This document shows, in pieces, positions 34,191-44,894 of a stretch of 64,000 nucleotides of DNA (positions are counted from its first letter, which is position 1; each line of letters begins with the position of its first letter). A program made the translations under genes and the position numbers. The stretch lies in NCBI RefSeq assembly GCF_000350225.1, contig NW_005179156.1, positions 62,001 to 126,000 of the forward strand. The letters run 5' to 3'. This stretch comes from Chondrus crispus. Lineage: Eukaryota; Rhodophyta; Florideophyceae; Gigartinales; Gigartinaceae. The notes beneath the pieces are model-generated. The model saw only the letters and a program-made list of their open reading frames with translations. It searched no databases and had not been told where the DNA came from.

Positions 34191-37100
34191 GCTCCATACG
34201 AAATGTGATGATGGAAAGCGAAAGGAAGACGCGAGCCGCAACCAGTTTCCTATGTTTTTACTTTCTTAACTATTCTGTTTCGTTTTTGTTTTTTTGGTTG
34301 CTTTGTTTTCTTTTATGTTTGTTTTCCCTTCCCGAGACGCACCTAGGTCGGCGATCCCGAAGCGAGCGCGCGAAGTTCTAGGAAGAACACGACAGGCGCC
34401 CAAGGGTGACAGGGGATTGCGAACCGCCGACCGTGATTAAGGCTATAAGCTGTATCTCGAGTGGAGGAAGAGGTCTGTTCTACAAGGGAACGAGTGTGAA
34501 GAGACGATTGGAGTAGAAGGGGATGCGTCAGATTGACGAGTGTGCTACCTTCGAGATAAGGTAGAAGGTTGGGAGAGGATGCAGTCGATGGGCGACTGCA
34601 CGCGGACGAGGCGGATCAAGACGACGTGTAAGAGGCGAGGAATGAGCATAGCAGAAGTAAGGCGCCTCGGCAATGGCGAGAAGGAAAGATGAGATGAGAC
34701 GGGCAGGTATGCGTGGCTTAACGCTCATGGAGACAGAGCGGCAAGATGCGCCACATCAGGGAGTGACGAAGTCACTGCAGCCTCAGGTGGAGACAATGCG
34801 AAAATTACGTAGGATCACGCGTCGCATGGGTGTGCACTGAAAGGCACGTTTAGATCAGGGATCCATGCTCGTCTGAATCAGTGTGAACGGGAATGCTTGT
34901 GAGGTTTTTCACGTATAGATAAAGGACAAGTGGTGCGCGTTAACGCGCAAGACTACACCGTGTGGGGGGGGGCCAATTGTTTTGTCGTTCCTGTTGACTT
35001 CGTCAACAACGAGAATTGGCTCGACGTCTTCATCAAGGCGATCAACCGCTTGCTTTTCAGTCGGCCGATCAGCTCCTGTCCCAATCTCTGTTTCGTTCCT
35101 GTTTTCTTTTCTTCTTTTTTTTGTAATGTCAACGACACAATGCAACTGCGCCCGTCGACCCGCTGACGAGGCCATAGCTCACGCTTCTACTTTACGTTCG
35201 CCCCAGCCGTGAAGCAACACACGCAGACGAAGTGAAGGATCGAAGACACCGTCTTGGTTGAGCTGAACAGCGAGGCTTGGTACAGTATTGTATTCGACGA
35301 CTCCTACTAGCGCTATTTATGAACGCCTATGTGAACACCGCTGGTGTGTGGGAAAGGAGGACGACCTCCGGTCGACGGGAGGAAGAAGTTGGAAATTTTT
35401 CGAGAACGAGGAATTTGTAGTTGGAGAAGAATTGCGTAACGGAGACGCACTACAGTGGGGCCGCATGAAAAAGGTCGTGGATGGAGGGAGAATTGTCAAG
35501 GATTCGGGTGAGAACAACGGCAAAGAGGGAAGAGGACCTCCGATGCCCGGGGAAAAATTAGTATCAGAGTTTTGACACGGAGGACGTACAGTGTCATCGC
35601 ACGAGCAAGAGGATATTAGCAAGGGAAGTGAAAGCATGCGTCCCGAGGAGACTTTGTTTAAGTCGTACGTGCCTACCGGAGTGGTTCTCTCAGGCAAAAG
35701 AAAATTGATCGTTAGACGAGGGAGAGGAGTACGTGTCGGGGACGGGCAAGAGAATGGACCGCATCCCTGGAGAGGGCCCGAAAGCTCGGCGATTTTGCCG
35801 ATTGTCCGCGGCGTGTGCTGAGGAGAAATGGGAGCGCACGGATTCAGCGAGTGGGTCAGAGACGAAGAGCCACTTTGATTTCGAAGGGAAAGGCAGCAGT
35901 TACCCTTGGGCACCTCCGATGGGAAGATGAATTTTTACGACCAAGTCAGTGGATACACGTGTGGACGTGTGCAGGTGAAAATTCTTGTTACGAAATCAGT
36001 AGTTATCACGATCAAAAAAACGCGTTGTTCGACGCAGCGCGATCTAACCCCGCTCTCGCTCCGACACTGCTACAAAGTCGCATCCCGTCGCAGCTATCAA
36101 CCAGATCACAATCGCTGCCGACACGCTTTTGGAAAAAATAAGGAGGGGCAGTGAATGACGCCCCGTGCTACGGGCTACAGGCAATTGAGGATCGTGTCGA
36201 TGGGCTCGGAGAATTGGAAGAAAAAGAGAATTACTGTCGATCGCGCAGCCGTCGGCGACAGCACTAACTGGCGACGCAAATCGTGCGAAACAAGAGAATA
36301 CCTACCACGTTTCTCACAAACGCCTGATGGACAGCTCGACACCACTTCAGGACTGTTGTGTTCGACAGTCGGACGAAACGCGAAGGAGATCCAGACGGCA
36401 ACGGACCTGAGTCGCCGTCAACATGTTTGTTCCGCGACCGAGTGCAGGGAGTTGGAACCGAGGCGGCTCACGGAGATCGACCTGAACCGTGGCACGCCGC
36501 CTCGTCGACCTTGACCCATCAATATTGTCGTGCTCCCAAAGATCGAAATGTGATCTACTTTCTCACTAGTTAATTTTTTTTGAAGAGGTTCCGGTCGCGA
36601 GCAAACGGAAGCTCAAGGGCCAGAGCTTCCCTGTGATCCTTTGAAAGTATTTTTGACGCTGACGTCGAAGCTTCGTGCAATTCGTAAGATTAACGATCTC
36701 GGAACCGACCAGCAGGTCCGACGCCGTGACACGAACCGGGTATGCTCAGTGTACCTATGCAGTGTCCTGTGTACTCTAGCACCCAACGAGTATGCTGTAA
36801 CGGTCGACAACTAGCCAGAGATCAAGGACGTTGTTTTAGCCGGCTGCCCAGGTCACCTCCACCGCGTAACCGAAAAGGACAACCTATTTATATATGTTTT
36901 TTGGACATGTCGGGGAGAGCGGAGCGGAAGTCAATATGACCACAGCAAAATGGACTTTCGCACGTAATCAGTCACTGGCAGAAGGAGAAACTTGTTGACC
37001 TCGCCACTTTGAAGATCGTAGACGAGGTGTCCCCTGCACAGGCTTTGAGAACGCGACAGGAGGCACTCACGACGTCATCACCGTGCCATTTCAAGGACAA

Positions 37101-38126
37101 AATTTAAACGGGGCGTTTGAGCATTGTGCACGGAACTCACCCTTGAGATCGGCGGGTCTGACCGAAGGGATCGAGCATAGCCATGACCCCTACTTCGTTT
37201 TTATTTCGACCTATCAAAGCTTCTCCGCGACTTATCAAGGATGCCAATTATGAGTTTCGCCGAAGAAGCAGCGAGGACAATAGGACACTGTCCGTTTGGC
37301 AGACGGAGTTCGAAAATAAGTGGGAGGAAAAATGGGGAAATTGTCGGAGACCTGAACTGGAGTGGGTTACCACCCTGATAGGCACAAAAGGAGAAATGGG
37401 GGATCGATTCGAGTTTCGATTACTCCAGGAGCCCTACATGTTTCATGTGTAGCTATCGTCCCGAGACGGAATCTCAGAGGAGGCAATCATGTGTTGGGGA
37501 GCTGGGATATGGTCTCGTGGAGGCGTGAACATGAGCATCGGGAAAGCCTGAAGGTTAAGAAAGATGGGGGCCTTTCTGAAGGTCGAGAGCGGTCCGTGGG
37601 CAGATCAATGAAAAACATAGAGGGCGTGACCCCCCAGCCGGCGATCTGGTGGACAAGCGGAGGAAAGGAGAAGGAAATAGGGGAGGTGTAACTGCCGTAG
37701 CAGAGGTGCCCGACAAAGGGATAAGAGAAGGAAGACAGTAACGAGGAAAAAAGAAGGAAAGAGGGGTTGAGGGAAGAAGCGACCGCATTGACGGTACGCA
37801 GAAAAAGAGGAGGAAGACGAAGGCCCGAGGTGTGATCCCGAGATCGGAGGGGGGCACACATGGTACCCAAGGGGGGGACTCGAGGATGAGCGTGCCGTGT
37901 TGGATAAAGAGGAGGGAAAGGAAAATGAGGAGAAGGATGACGTACGTGTTGAAAAAAAAGAGGAGGAAAAATGTAACAAGAGGAGGAAGTGGATAGGGGA
38001 AGGAAATGCAATTTATTTTCGGTGGAACGAAGGGAAGTGCCGACGATGAGTCAACAATCTCAGAGGACAATGATCCGAACACGGATCGGCAGGGCGCTAC
38101 CATCGGCAAGGGGTCAATGGGACGAT
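34191..38126 (+). other. A3 variable region between pol and aORF
   Basis: The first 700 bp or so matches A4 57234-58300, including a T-rich tract after pol. From about 34930 to 37900 the sequence has no visible counterpart in A4 or A2. Short open frames (for example 34930-35166, 37183-37452) are not recognisable and carry no known motif. The purine-rich strand at 37900-38010 matches A4 60615-60725 and leads to the aORF stop. Confidence 0.6.
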
Positions 38127-39061
38127 TTACCCCAGAATATTTTTCTTTGGCAGTGTGGCGACAAGTTGCGCCAGTAAGCGCAGGTCAACAAAGGACGCTC
38201 CTCGAAGAGCCCCCTCGTTTATTCCGTGGGCACGGAGTAATGTGCGATAAACGCTGGCGGCGCCGTCGTTCTTTTTGATGACATCTGAAGAGGACGGGGA
38301 GGTCGAACCTCCCCTGGTCGATTGGACTGCATCGGCAATTGGTGGCAAGGGGGCGGCAACTGGAACAGCCGCAGGAGAAGGGGGACGAGCTGGGACGTGC
38401 ACAGGGGAAGACGGTGCAGGAGGAGCCGAGGGGGTAAGGGACGAGGAATTTCCCTTCCTTTTTGAGACGGCGTGCACGGACAGACTGTCAGTTTGGATAG
38501 ATGACGAGGGGACCTCTCTCGTCTCTGATAGAGGTTGACACCTGGCCACTGGAGGTAAATGGGACCGCAAAGGGGATTTGACTTCCTCATTCTCAGGGGC
38601 TCTCGTCGCTCTTATCGAAGCATTCACAGGAACAGTGGGGCCGGCCGGATCGCCAGGAAGTGAAGTCGGTGAGACCGGTAATGCCGGGCCAGAACGCAAA
38701 GGCTCCCGGAGACAGAGGTCGCGCTCGCGGGGATCCGCAAGGAGGACGGGCAATTCAACCGGAACGGGCGTTTGAATCCCATACTGCCGACTCAGACGCG
38801 CCTCGTCGCAAGAACATTGCGATCCCGTTCAGTGGTTAAACCAAGCGTAGTCCCCCGCACCATGATGAGCACGACCAAGAGAGAAGGAGGGGCGTTGCCG
38901 GACGAAGGAACGAGAGGAATTTTGACGCGGTATCGAGTCCCAATCGACCTCCTCTATTTTATCGAGGAGAGAATGCAGTTCGGTGTCTGCATCAGCACCG
39001 TTCAGGGGAATCGAATAATCGAGGCGTCGCATAAGGCTGATGAGCTGGGGAGGCAAGTACC
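38127..39061 (-). pseudogene. A3 aORF, C-terminal part
   Basis: This is the 3' part of the antisense gene, separated from its 5' part (47867-48884) by G2b. It reads from the GTACC target site at 39061 through LHSLLDKIEEVDWDSI, then one TGA at 38829-38831 where A2 has Trp. It stays open in the same frame through a Pro/Ser-rich linker to the C-terminal block VYRTLLRAHGINEGALRGAS, with the stop at 38127. The single TGA is shared with A4. The product is unknown. Confidence 0.72.
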
Positions 39062-39647
39062 TGTAGTGTAACCCCATCCCGTGGAACTAGATTTAGATTA
39101 GATCACACACGTGTGCCCCATGTGTATCATACGTGTACCACACGTGTACTGTCAGCCCCGATGACTGACAGTACCGGAGCGCAGGACGACCCGCGCTGAC
39201 TACAGTAGCTCTACAGTACGGTCCGTACTGTACTGTAGTATGATAGACTAACTTGTACATTAAATACTAGGGCAGGCCGGCGGCGGAGGGGAAGGACAAG
39301 CACGAGCTTGTCCAGAACCCAAGCCTCTGGTCAAGCTCGCCCCGCTTATTCTAGAACGGGTTCCCACTAGCCCGTATCAAGTTAGGAGCCGAGCGGGCAG
39401 GGGACGCGCGAGCACGCGAGCGAGTCTCGATCCGCCTCCGCCCGTCAGCGCTGGCACGTCACCCAGCGCTGCGCCGGGGCGTCGAGGCGTAGATCGGCCT
39501 GCTCGTGCGCGCGTCCCCGACCGTACCCGCTCTACCACCACTACCCGGGCTCGCCCGGTTCCGTTAGCTGGGGTTGCTTCCCTTCTCCGATCAGGGTCTA
39601 GCAGGACTGTGCATACACCCCCTCGACGTTGGGGTGTTTATGCTACA
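39062..39647 (+). repeat. G2b 5' LTR (type C)
   Basis: 586 bp from TGTAGTGTAACC to GTTTATGCTACA. It has CACACGTGTG near 39107 and two further ACGTGTAC-type palindromes, a dense run of CTGTA/TACAG inverted repeats at 39140-39245, and GC-rich U5. It shares only the ends and the CACGTG motif with the other LTR types. Confidence 0.95.
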
Positions 39648-39648
39648 G

Positions 39649-39666
39649 TGGTCTCCCGACCTAGAA
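39649..39666 (+). other. G2b primer-binding site
   Basis: TGGTCTCCCGACCTAGAA, one base after the LTR. It is identical to the site of A2 although the LTRs differ, which is strong support that this is the real primer site. Confidence 0.8.
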
Positions 39667-39691
39667 GACTCCGAAAATCATACTGAGAAGG

Positions 39692-40051
39692 TTGCCGCTT
39701 TCCTCCGCGTCCGTGCTCGTCGAGATAATCGAAGGGTCCGAACCCTCGGTCCACTCCGCACCGGCCGATGTGCGGGCGTCCGCGCTACGCTTTCTACCTG
39801 GCGACGGCGCCACAGGTCCTCGAGACCGCGAACCGTCGCTGGACTACTCAGACGGACGCGCTCGCGCGATGTACGAACGCATCACGGGGTATATGTGGGA
39901 TGTCCGGTTATCCCTTCGTATCGACGTGACCGATCACGTCTACGCCCGCAGTAGGGGCGAGATGCGCTCCCTCCTTGAAGGCAGGTTTGAGCACGCGATT
40001 CAGTCCTTAGAGAATCTGCGCGCGCTCGGCGACCACTTGCACTCCGTCTAG
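39692..40051 (+). CDS. Small ORF at the start of G2b, unknown
   Basis: An open frame of 119 codons begins 26 bp after the PBS. It is acidic/Arg-rich with no motif I recognise (ITGYMWDVRLSLRIDVTDHV in the middle). By position it could be the true Gag N-terminus of the G2 family, since the corresponding part of G2 is off-window and the next open frame (about 40160 onward) has G2 Gag arm sequence. A stop at 40051 separates the two, so either a frame change has occurred or this is a separate leader protein. The first codon of the open frame may not be the true start. Confidence 0.4.
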   Translation: MPLSSASVLVEIIEGSEPSVHSAPADVRASALRFLPGDGATGPRDREPSLDYSDGRARAMYERITGYMWDVRLSLRIDVTDHVYARSRGEMRSLLEGRFEHAIQSLENLRALGDHLHSV

Positions 40052-40163
40052 TGTTGGTCGACGACGCACGCATCGATTACCCTACGGCGGACGTTGCAGA
40101 TCGACGCGCGAGTACGAACTCCGGAATACGACGAAACCCGCAGCCTTCCCATCTGCCGAACAG

Positions 40164-41620
40164 ATGGGAGCGTTCTTGCATACGGCTGCAGAAGTCAACT
40201 CGACGGGCCGGCGCGCTCGTGAGTTAGAACAGAACTCGGCCGTAAGGTCGCCCAGAGCCCCCTCGAGAGGGCCCGGTGCCACTGTTCCTCCGGCCGCGTC
40301 CGATGCGCAGGTGGCCTCCGACTGGTGCCATTACCAGTCCTCGCGCGGAGGATATCAAACCAACGGCCGACGCGAATTTCGCGTCCGAGACTAAAGCTCT
40401 GCCGCATGCCCCAGAAGCATGCAGCAGTTGCGACAGGTACCTTACGGGCACGACCAGGACCGTGGAGGAGCCGCTCGCGGATCCGGAGAACCCATGTTCT
40501 CCGTCGATCCTCGATGGGGCGGCTACCCGCCGGTGGATTACACCGTGCACCCCGGTCCGGTAGACGTACGTACACTACCCGTCACCCCGTTAGGCGCGTT
40601 CGTAAGATGGAACAGGCATCGGCCGAAAGGTCGCCCGGAGGCCCCCCCCCGAGAGGGCCCGGTGCCACTGTACCTCCGAACGCGCCCGACGCGCATGAAG
40701 AGAGCCCGACTGGTGCCAACATCAGTCGGGTCACTGGGCAGCGAAGCCCCAAGACGGACGCAAATTTCGGTCCGAGACCCAAGCCCTGCCGCATGTCGCC
40801 GGAGACATGCGGCAAATGACACGCGTACCGTTCGTGGACGACAAAAGGCGCGGAGATACCGCCCGCGGATCAAAAGAACCGATTCTCTCTTTCGATCTCC
40901 GCTGCGGCGGCTATCAGCCGGTGGATCTCACCGCGCAAACCGGTCCGGTAGACGTCCGTACGCTACACGAATTCGTAAGCGGACTAGCCCCTGCAACCCG
41001 GGCCGCAGTGGCTGAGACGGTTCAACTATTGCCCGGACAACAGAAGACAGACCTTCCAATGATCCGCCGTATCGCGACGGCGGGAGGCACAACGTGCCGC
41101 GCTCGGCGCGGTTTGCCGCTGCTGGATCCAAAACCGGCAGCGAGGGGGAATCGAACCCCGAGGTCGCATGCGACAAGTTCGCCTGCGGCATCCCTCCACA
41201 TAGGATAAGATGAGTGGCAGGCCGACCCTGTCCTCATTACGCGAGGCTACAAGCCCGTAGGAGGCCGACCTCCCACGCCAACGTCATCAAGGTCGACCGG
41301 ACGCTTCGCTACCGCGTACGCCCACACTCCAAGGGCGCCCGGTGGTACGGACCACCGGGTCGCGGAGCTCGACATCTCGCATCGAGATGGAGGAGGCGCT
41401 CCGCCTCGCGTGCCCCATCTCACCGATGAGGAGGCACGCCCCACAAGAAGCCACCGAGAACCCCGTGGGTCCGGTGCCGACCACCATCCGCGAAGAACGC
41501 GAAGGCGCCCAGGCTTCCGTAAGCCCGGCGCGTGTTACCGAAAGAGAAGACACCCTGACCTCCGTAGGTCAGATGCCACGGACCGACCGTGAAGGCACCG
41601 GGCTTCCGTAAGCCCCGTGA
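40164..41620 (+). pseudogene. G2b gag remnant with tandem-duplicated arm
   Basis: The Gag N-terminal segment (PSRGPGATVP ... GGAARGSGEPMFSVDPRWGG) occurs at about 40240-40590 and again, more diverged, at about 40618-40970, an offset near 380-390 bp. The second copy runs directly into the Gag C-terminal part (SGLAPATRAAVAETVQLLPG, 40978 onward), so the capsid core seen in G2 at 5620-5970 is absent. The C-terminal part continues with shifts to about 41620. The zinc knuckle is not found. Frames change several times, so no full Gag is made. Confidence 0.75.
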
Positions 41621-41635
41621 ACAAGATAGAGCGTC

Positions 41636-42306
41636 AGGCGTGTGCCGATGCAACAGGCCCCGAAGATCCTACCGAACGCCGTGTCGCCGAGGGGATCGCA
41701 CATGCACTACACCTCACCGACTTGACCGATTTAGTCGGGGAGGCAGGAGCTAGCCGACCTAGTTCCGCAGAGAGGGCACCCGTCGAGAAGGCAGAGATCG
41801 GTACGGACGACACCCGACCAAGTGCCCGCCGCCGACGGAGGGCACTGCACGCGTCTCAAGTCAGGTAATTATGTCTACCTGAACCCCACCGGCGGGGCAA
41901 AGATGTCTAACAAACTCGCCTCGCCCGCAGTCGGACCCTACCACGTGCTCGCCAACGACCGCCGAACCATCACGATCGATCGTGATGGGGTCACTGAACG
42001 CGTCTCCGCCGACCGCTGCGTGTACGCGCCTCCTCTGACGGACGTGCCACGAGCGAGTACGACCACCCCGCGTGACCTTGCCGACAAGGTCACCGCAGGT
42101 ACGCAGTATGCCGTCGAACGGCTACTAATCACCGAGCCATGGAGGACGGAACTACGGAGTTCCTCATCAAGTGGGCGGATTACGACACGCCCACCTGGAC
42201 CGCGCGGACCCACGTTCCGGAGGAGTTGGTGTCTCGTTACGCCCAACGCCTCCAGAGACGCACGGGCAGAGACCTCACTTCAGACGTGAACGCGGACATT
42301 CACGCT
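41636..42306 (+). pseudogene. G2b pol remnant: linker plus IN C-terminus and chromodomain
   Basis: A short piece (VAEGIAHALHLTDLTD, about 41680-41740) matches G2 pol just after its protease (23848-23910). It is joined to the integrase C-terminus: GNYVYLNP, KLASPAVGPYHV (a GPY/F-like module) and VSADRCVYAP at 41865-42030. Then GTQYAVERLL and, after a frame change near 42150, TEFLIKWADYDTPTWTARTH form a chromodomain-like end. RT, RNase H and the IN catalytic core are deleted between 41740 and 41860. Chromodomains of this clade direct integration to chromatin. Confidence 0.75.
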
Positions 42307-42319
42307 TGAGGAGGGGGCC
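42307..42319 (+). other. First polypurine tract copy in G2b
   Basis: TGAGGAGGGGGCC lies directly after the chromodomain. It is the end of a 34-bp segment (42286-42319) repeated with three mismatches at 47241-47274, immediately before the 3' LTR. This is probably the original 3' end of the G2 internal region. Confidence 0.7.
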
Positions 42320-44894
42320 CTCAACCGCCCCTTCGCGGATTAACGTCAGCCTGCACGAGCAGACTGGAAGGGGATGCGCGAGAAGACGGCTGTGCCTATC
42401 GGAGGGTCACAGCATGGGACGGCGCCACACGTCAGTACGTATTGACGCACAAGACAGATACGAGAGGCCGCGATGACGCCGAGACGTACCGACAGTCAAG
42501 CCACCTGACGGCGGAACACCGCCGCAGACTCGAAGTCGGAGAAGAGGTAACACGTACGACGTGAAGGCGATCGCCCACAGTAGGGCAATTAATGGGGGAG
42601 GACACCGAGTCCTCCGATGGTTATACAGGACTGCCGAAACGCGAGCCCACTCACGCTCCGGCCTGATCACAAGGGATCCGAATCCCTCGCCCCTCCCGGA
42701 GCACGTCAGCGAGCCGCGCGGGTGACCGAAATGTCGGCCACTCGTGTCGGCAGATCGCAGAAGACGTACGCCCCTATATAGCCCTCAAGCCGCATTCGGG
42801 CCAGCTAACCCGACGTTGGGGCGAGGAACGGCGCCGAGCCCGCAGGCGGAGGCCCCGCGAGTGGAGCTGCGCTCGCCGTAACACGCGCAAAGATACCCAA
42901 GGAAGGGGGGGTAGGCAAGGACAACCCGATCGGGAAGCACCGAGATGCGCACACGAACGCGAGACGCTTCAAAACCGCCGCGGGCACATGCCCCATAATA
43001 AGGAAGATTAGGGGAAATGAGAACGTGACACGTGAGCGAAGCCGGAGGCGCACGCCACGCGCCAACACCGCTTGCGTCATCACCAAACCACCACCGCCAC
43101 CGTCCCTCGAAAAGAACGGAAAGTTAACGGGGAGAATTACACTAGCACGTGTCTCGCGTACTGTGCGCCATACGAACAGCAAGGGCAAAAACCGGACGGC
43201 GCGGCCCGAGGGTACAACGAGTACCCGCGCGAGGGTACACACGTCCGCCCCCTGACCGAGGAGGGAAGCGGACATGTGATCAAGCGAAGCACCCGCACTG
43301 AGCGACTGCCGCGCAACCCCGGATAACGCACGCCAAGCCGTCCTCCCGCGATCGAGGAAGGATTGGACGGCCGCGGAACGATAGAAGATGAACCCGAACC
43401 TCCGCCACTGAAGGCGGGAGACGCTGGGAGACGCGCACCGCATTCGGGCCTCCGTTACTAACCCGCTCGGTCCGTCACTAACCCCTTTCCTATCCCCCGC
43501 TCTTGCCGATTGTGAATAATTACCCCCTCGTTGCGCTTTGCGCGCGCCCCGCGGTTTGCGTCGAACGCACGACACCATTTGGGCAAGGCGGACCGCGAAC
43601 CGCAGTCGCGAACAAGCATGCTGTGGCAGAGAAGGAGGGACGTGGATCGGCAACGGCCGGAGGGGCCGGAAGGCCAACTACGACGCCTTAGAGAGCGCCA
43701 CTGTCGAGGGCGCTAGACGGCGTTACGTCTCGCCCGTGCGTGAGTCAGGAGAGGAACGTACAACCGGTGCGACCGCACGCGCCGACGCCCCACGATGCGG
43801 TCTGACGTTCCCTTGTTGTCGCGAATGCGTTCGTGGAGACGAATACACTCAGGTACCACGCCGCAGCCCAGAGCGCAGCGGGATACGACGCTCGCCCGAG
43901 CTCCGACTCACCGAGGCACGTCGCCTCCGTCGTGTACGATCACGAGGGGAAAGCCCCCGGGGAAGACGGACGGCTGGCGGCAACCGTATGCGCACGCCCA
44001 ACAGCCCTCGGCAGGCTCACAAGCGGCGACACAGACACACACCCCCCGTAGTTGTTCGACGGCCAACCTCCCCCACCGATGGAGGAAGGCGCGACAGCAA
44101 TGCCAAGGGACGCATCGGTTCGCCGCCCGGCCGCCTCAGGACGCCTGACCCGACACGTGCCGGGAGGGCGCCATGGGTGCACAGTACGGATCCGCGAGCA
44201 CCCCGTCCGAACCGGACGGACGCACGGGAGAGCGTGCATTGTAGCCTCCTCCTTCCCCCGTCGAGCGTCTCGGGTATCGTCGCACCGTCCGCGCCACGGT
44301 TACCGCCGACGCCCACGGTGGTCCCGCCTCCTCTCTCGCGATTCAATGCCACGACGGGGAAGGAGAAAAGGGGGACGGCCCCCTTTCGGAACAATGACCC
44401 CAGTCGGGCGAGTCCGGCAATCATAGGGAGGACGCAACCGGTCCCCACCTCCGAAGGCGGGGCGCTGACGAGAGACGCCGCGTGGCGTGACGTGGGTGAC
44501 AGGAGGACCCCCTCCGCTCCGAGGAAGGAAGGGGGGCGAACCGAACGCCCGCCGCTGAACGGACCGGGCGACCAACGTACCAGCCGAGAAGAAGCACGCC
44601 TACGTCGCGCACGGGCACACGACAGAAGGCGGTACGACCTGCCGTTCGATCGGTCGGAACACCGGCTTCGTCGCGCAACCGAACCCGCGCTCCGTCGGCA
44701 GCGCGGAGGATCGGAGAAGAAGGGCTAAACGTCGCGAAGCGCAAGACCCATCCGAAGAGGGATGGAGTAACGGGTACGAAATTCCCGTAGGCGATCCTCG
44801 AGAAAAGCCAGCTTCCCACTCGCATAGCACAGGTCAGTGAGGCACGATTTCCGCAGTAACGACCGGAGGAAACAAAAGAGGCAAAAGAACCGTC
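42320..44894 (+). other. G2b cargo, left part, no recognisable gene
   Basis: A GC-rich stretch with long open frames on both strands (for example 42805-43677 minus and 43538-44728 plus). They are rich in Arg, Pro and Thr, overlap each other and show no domain. A TATA-like CCTATATAGCCCTCAAGC at 42773-42790 resembles the promoter context of the LTRs and may mark an old LTR or a captured promoter. I see no retroelement or host gene that can be named. Confidence 0.4.

Noticed and set aside
38754..38831. Spliceosomal intron in the aORF to remove the TGA
   Set aside because: The frame in A3 is open on both sides in the same phase and A2 reads straight through, so no intron is needed.
41140..41165. 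tRNA T-arm-like sequence on the minus strand (GGGGTTCGATTCCCC)
   Set aside because: No matching acceptor stem, D-arm or anticodon arm at the right distance. The equivalent G2 gag region is plainly coding.
42805..43677. A 290-codon minus-strand frame in G2b cargo
   Set aside because: Same reasons: composition-driven openness and no recognisable motif. It could still be part of captured sequence, but I cannot support it.
43538..44728. A 396-codon plus-strand frame in G2b cargo
   Set aside because: Arg/Pro/Thr-rich, overlaps other long frames on both strands in GC-rich DNA, no domain, no second copy to test conservation.
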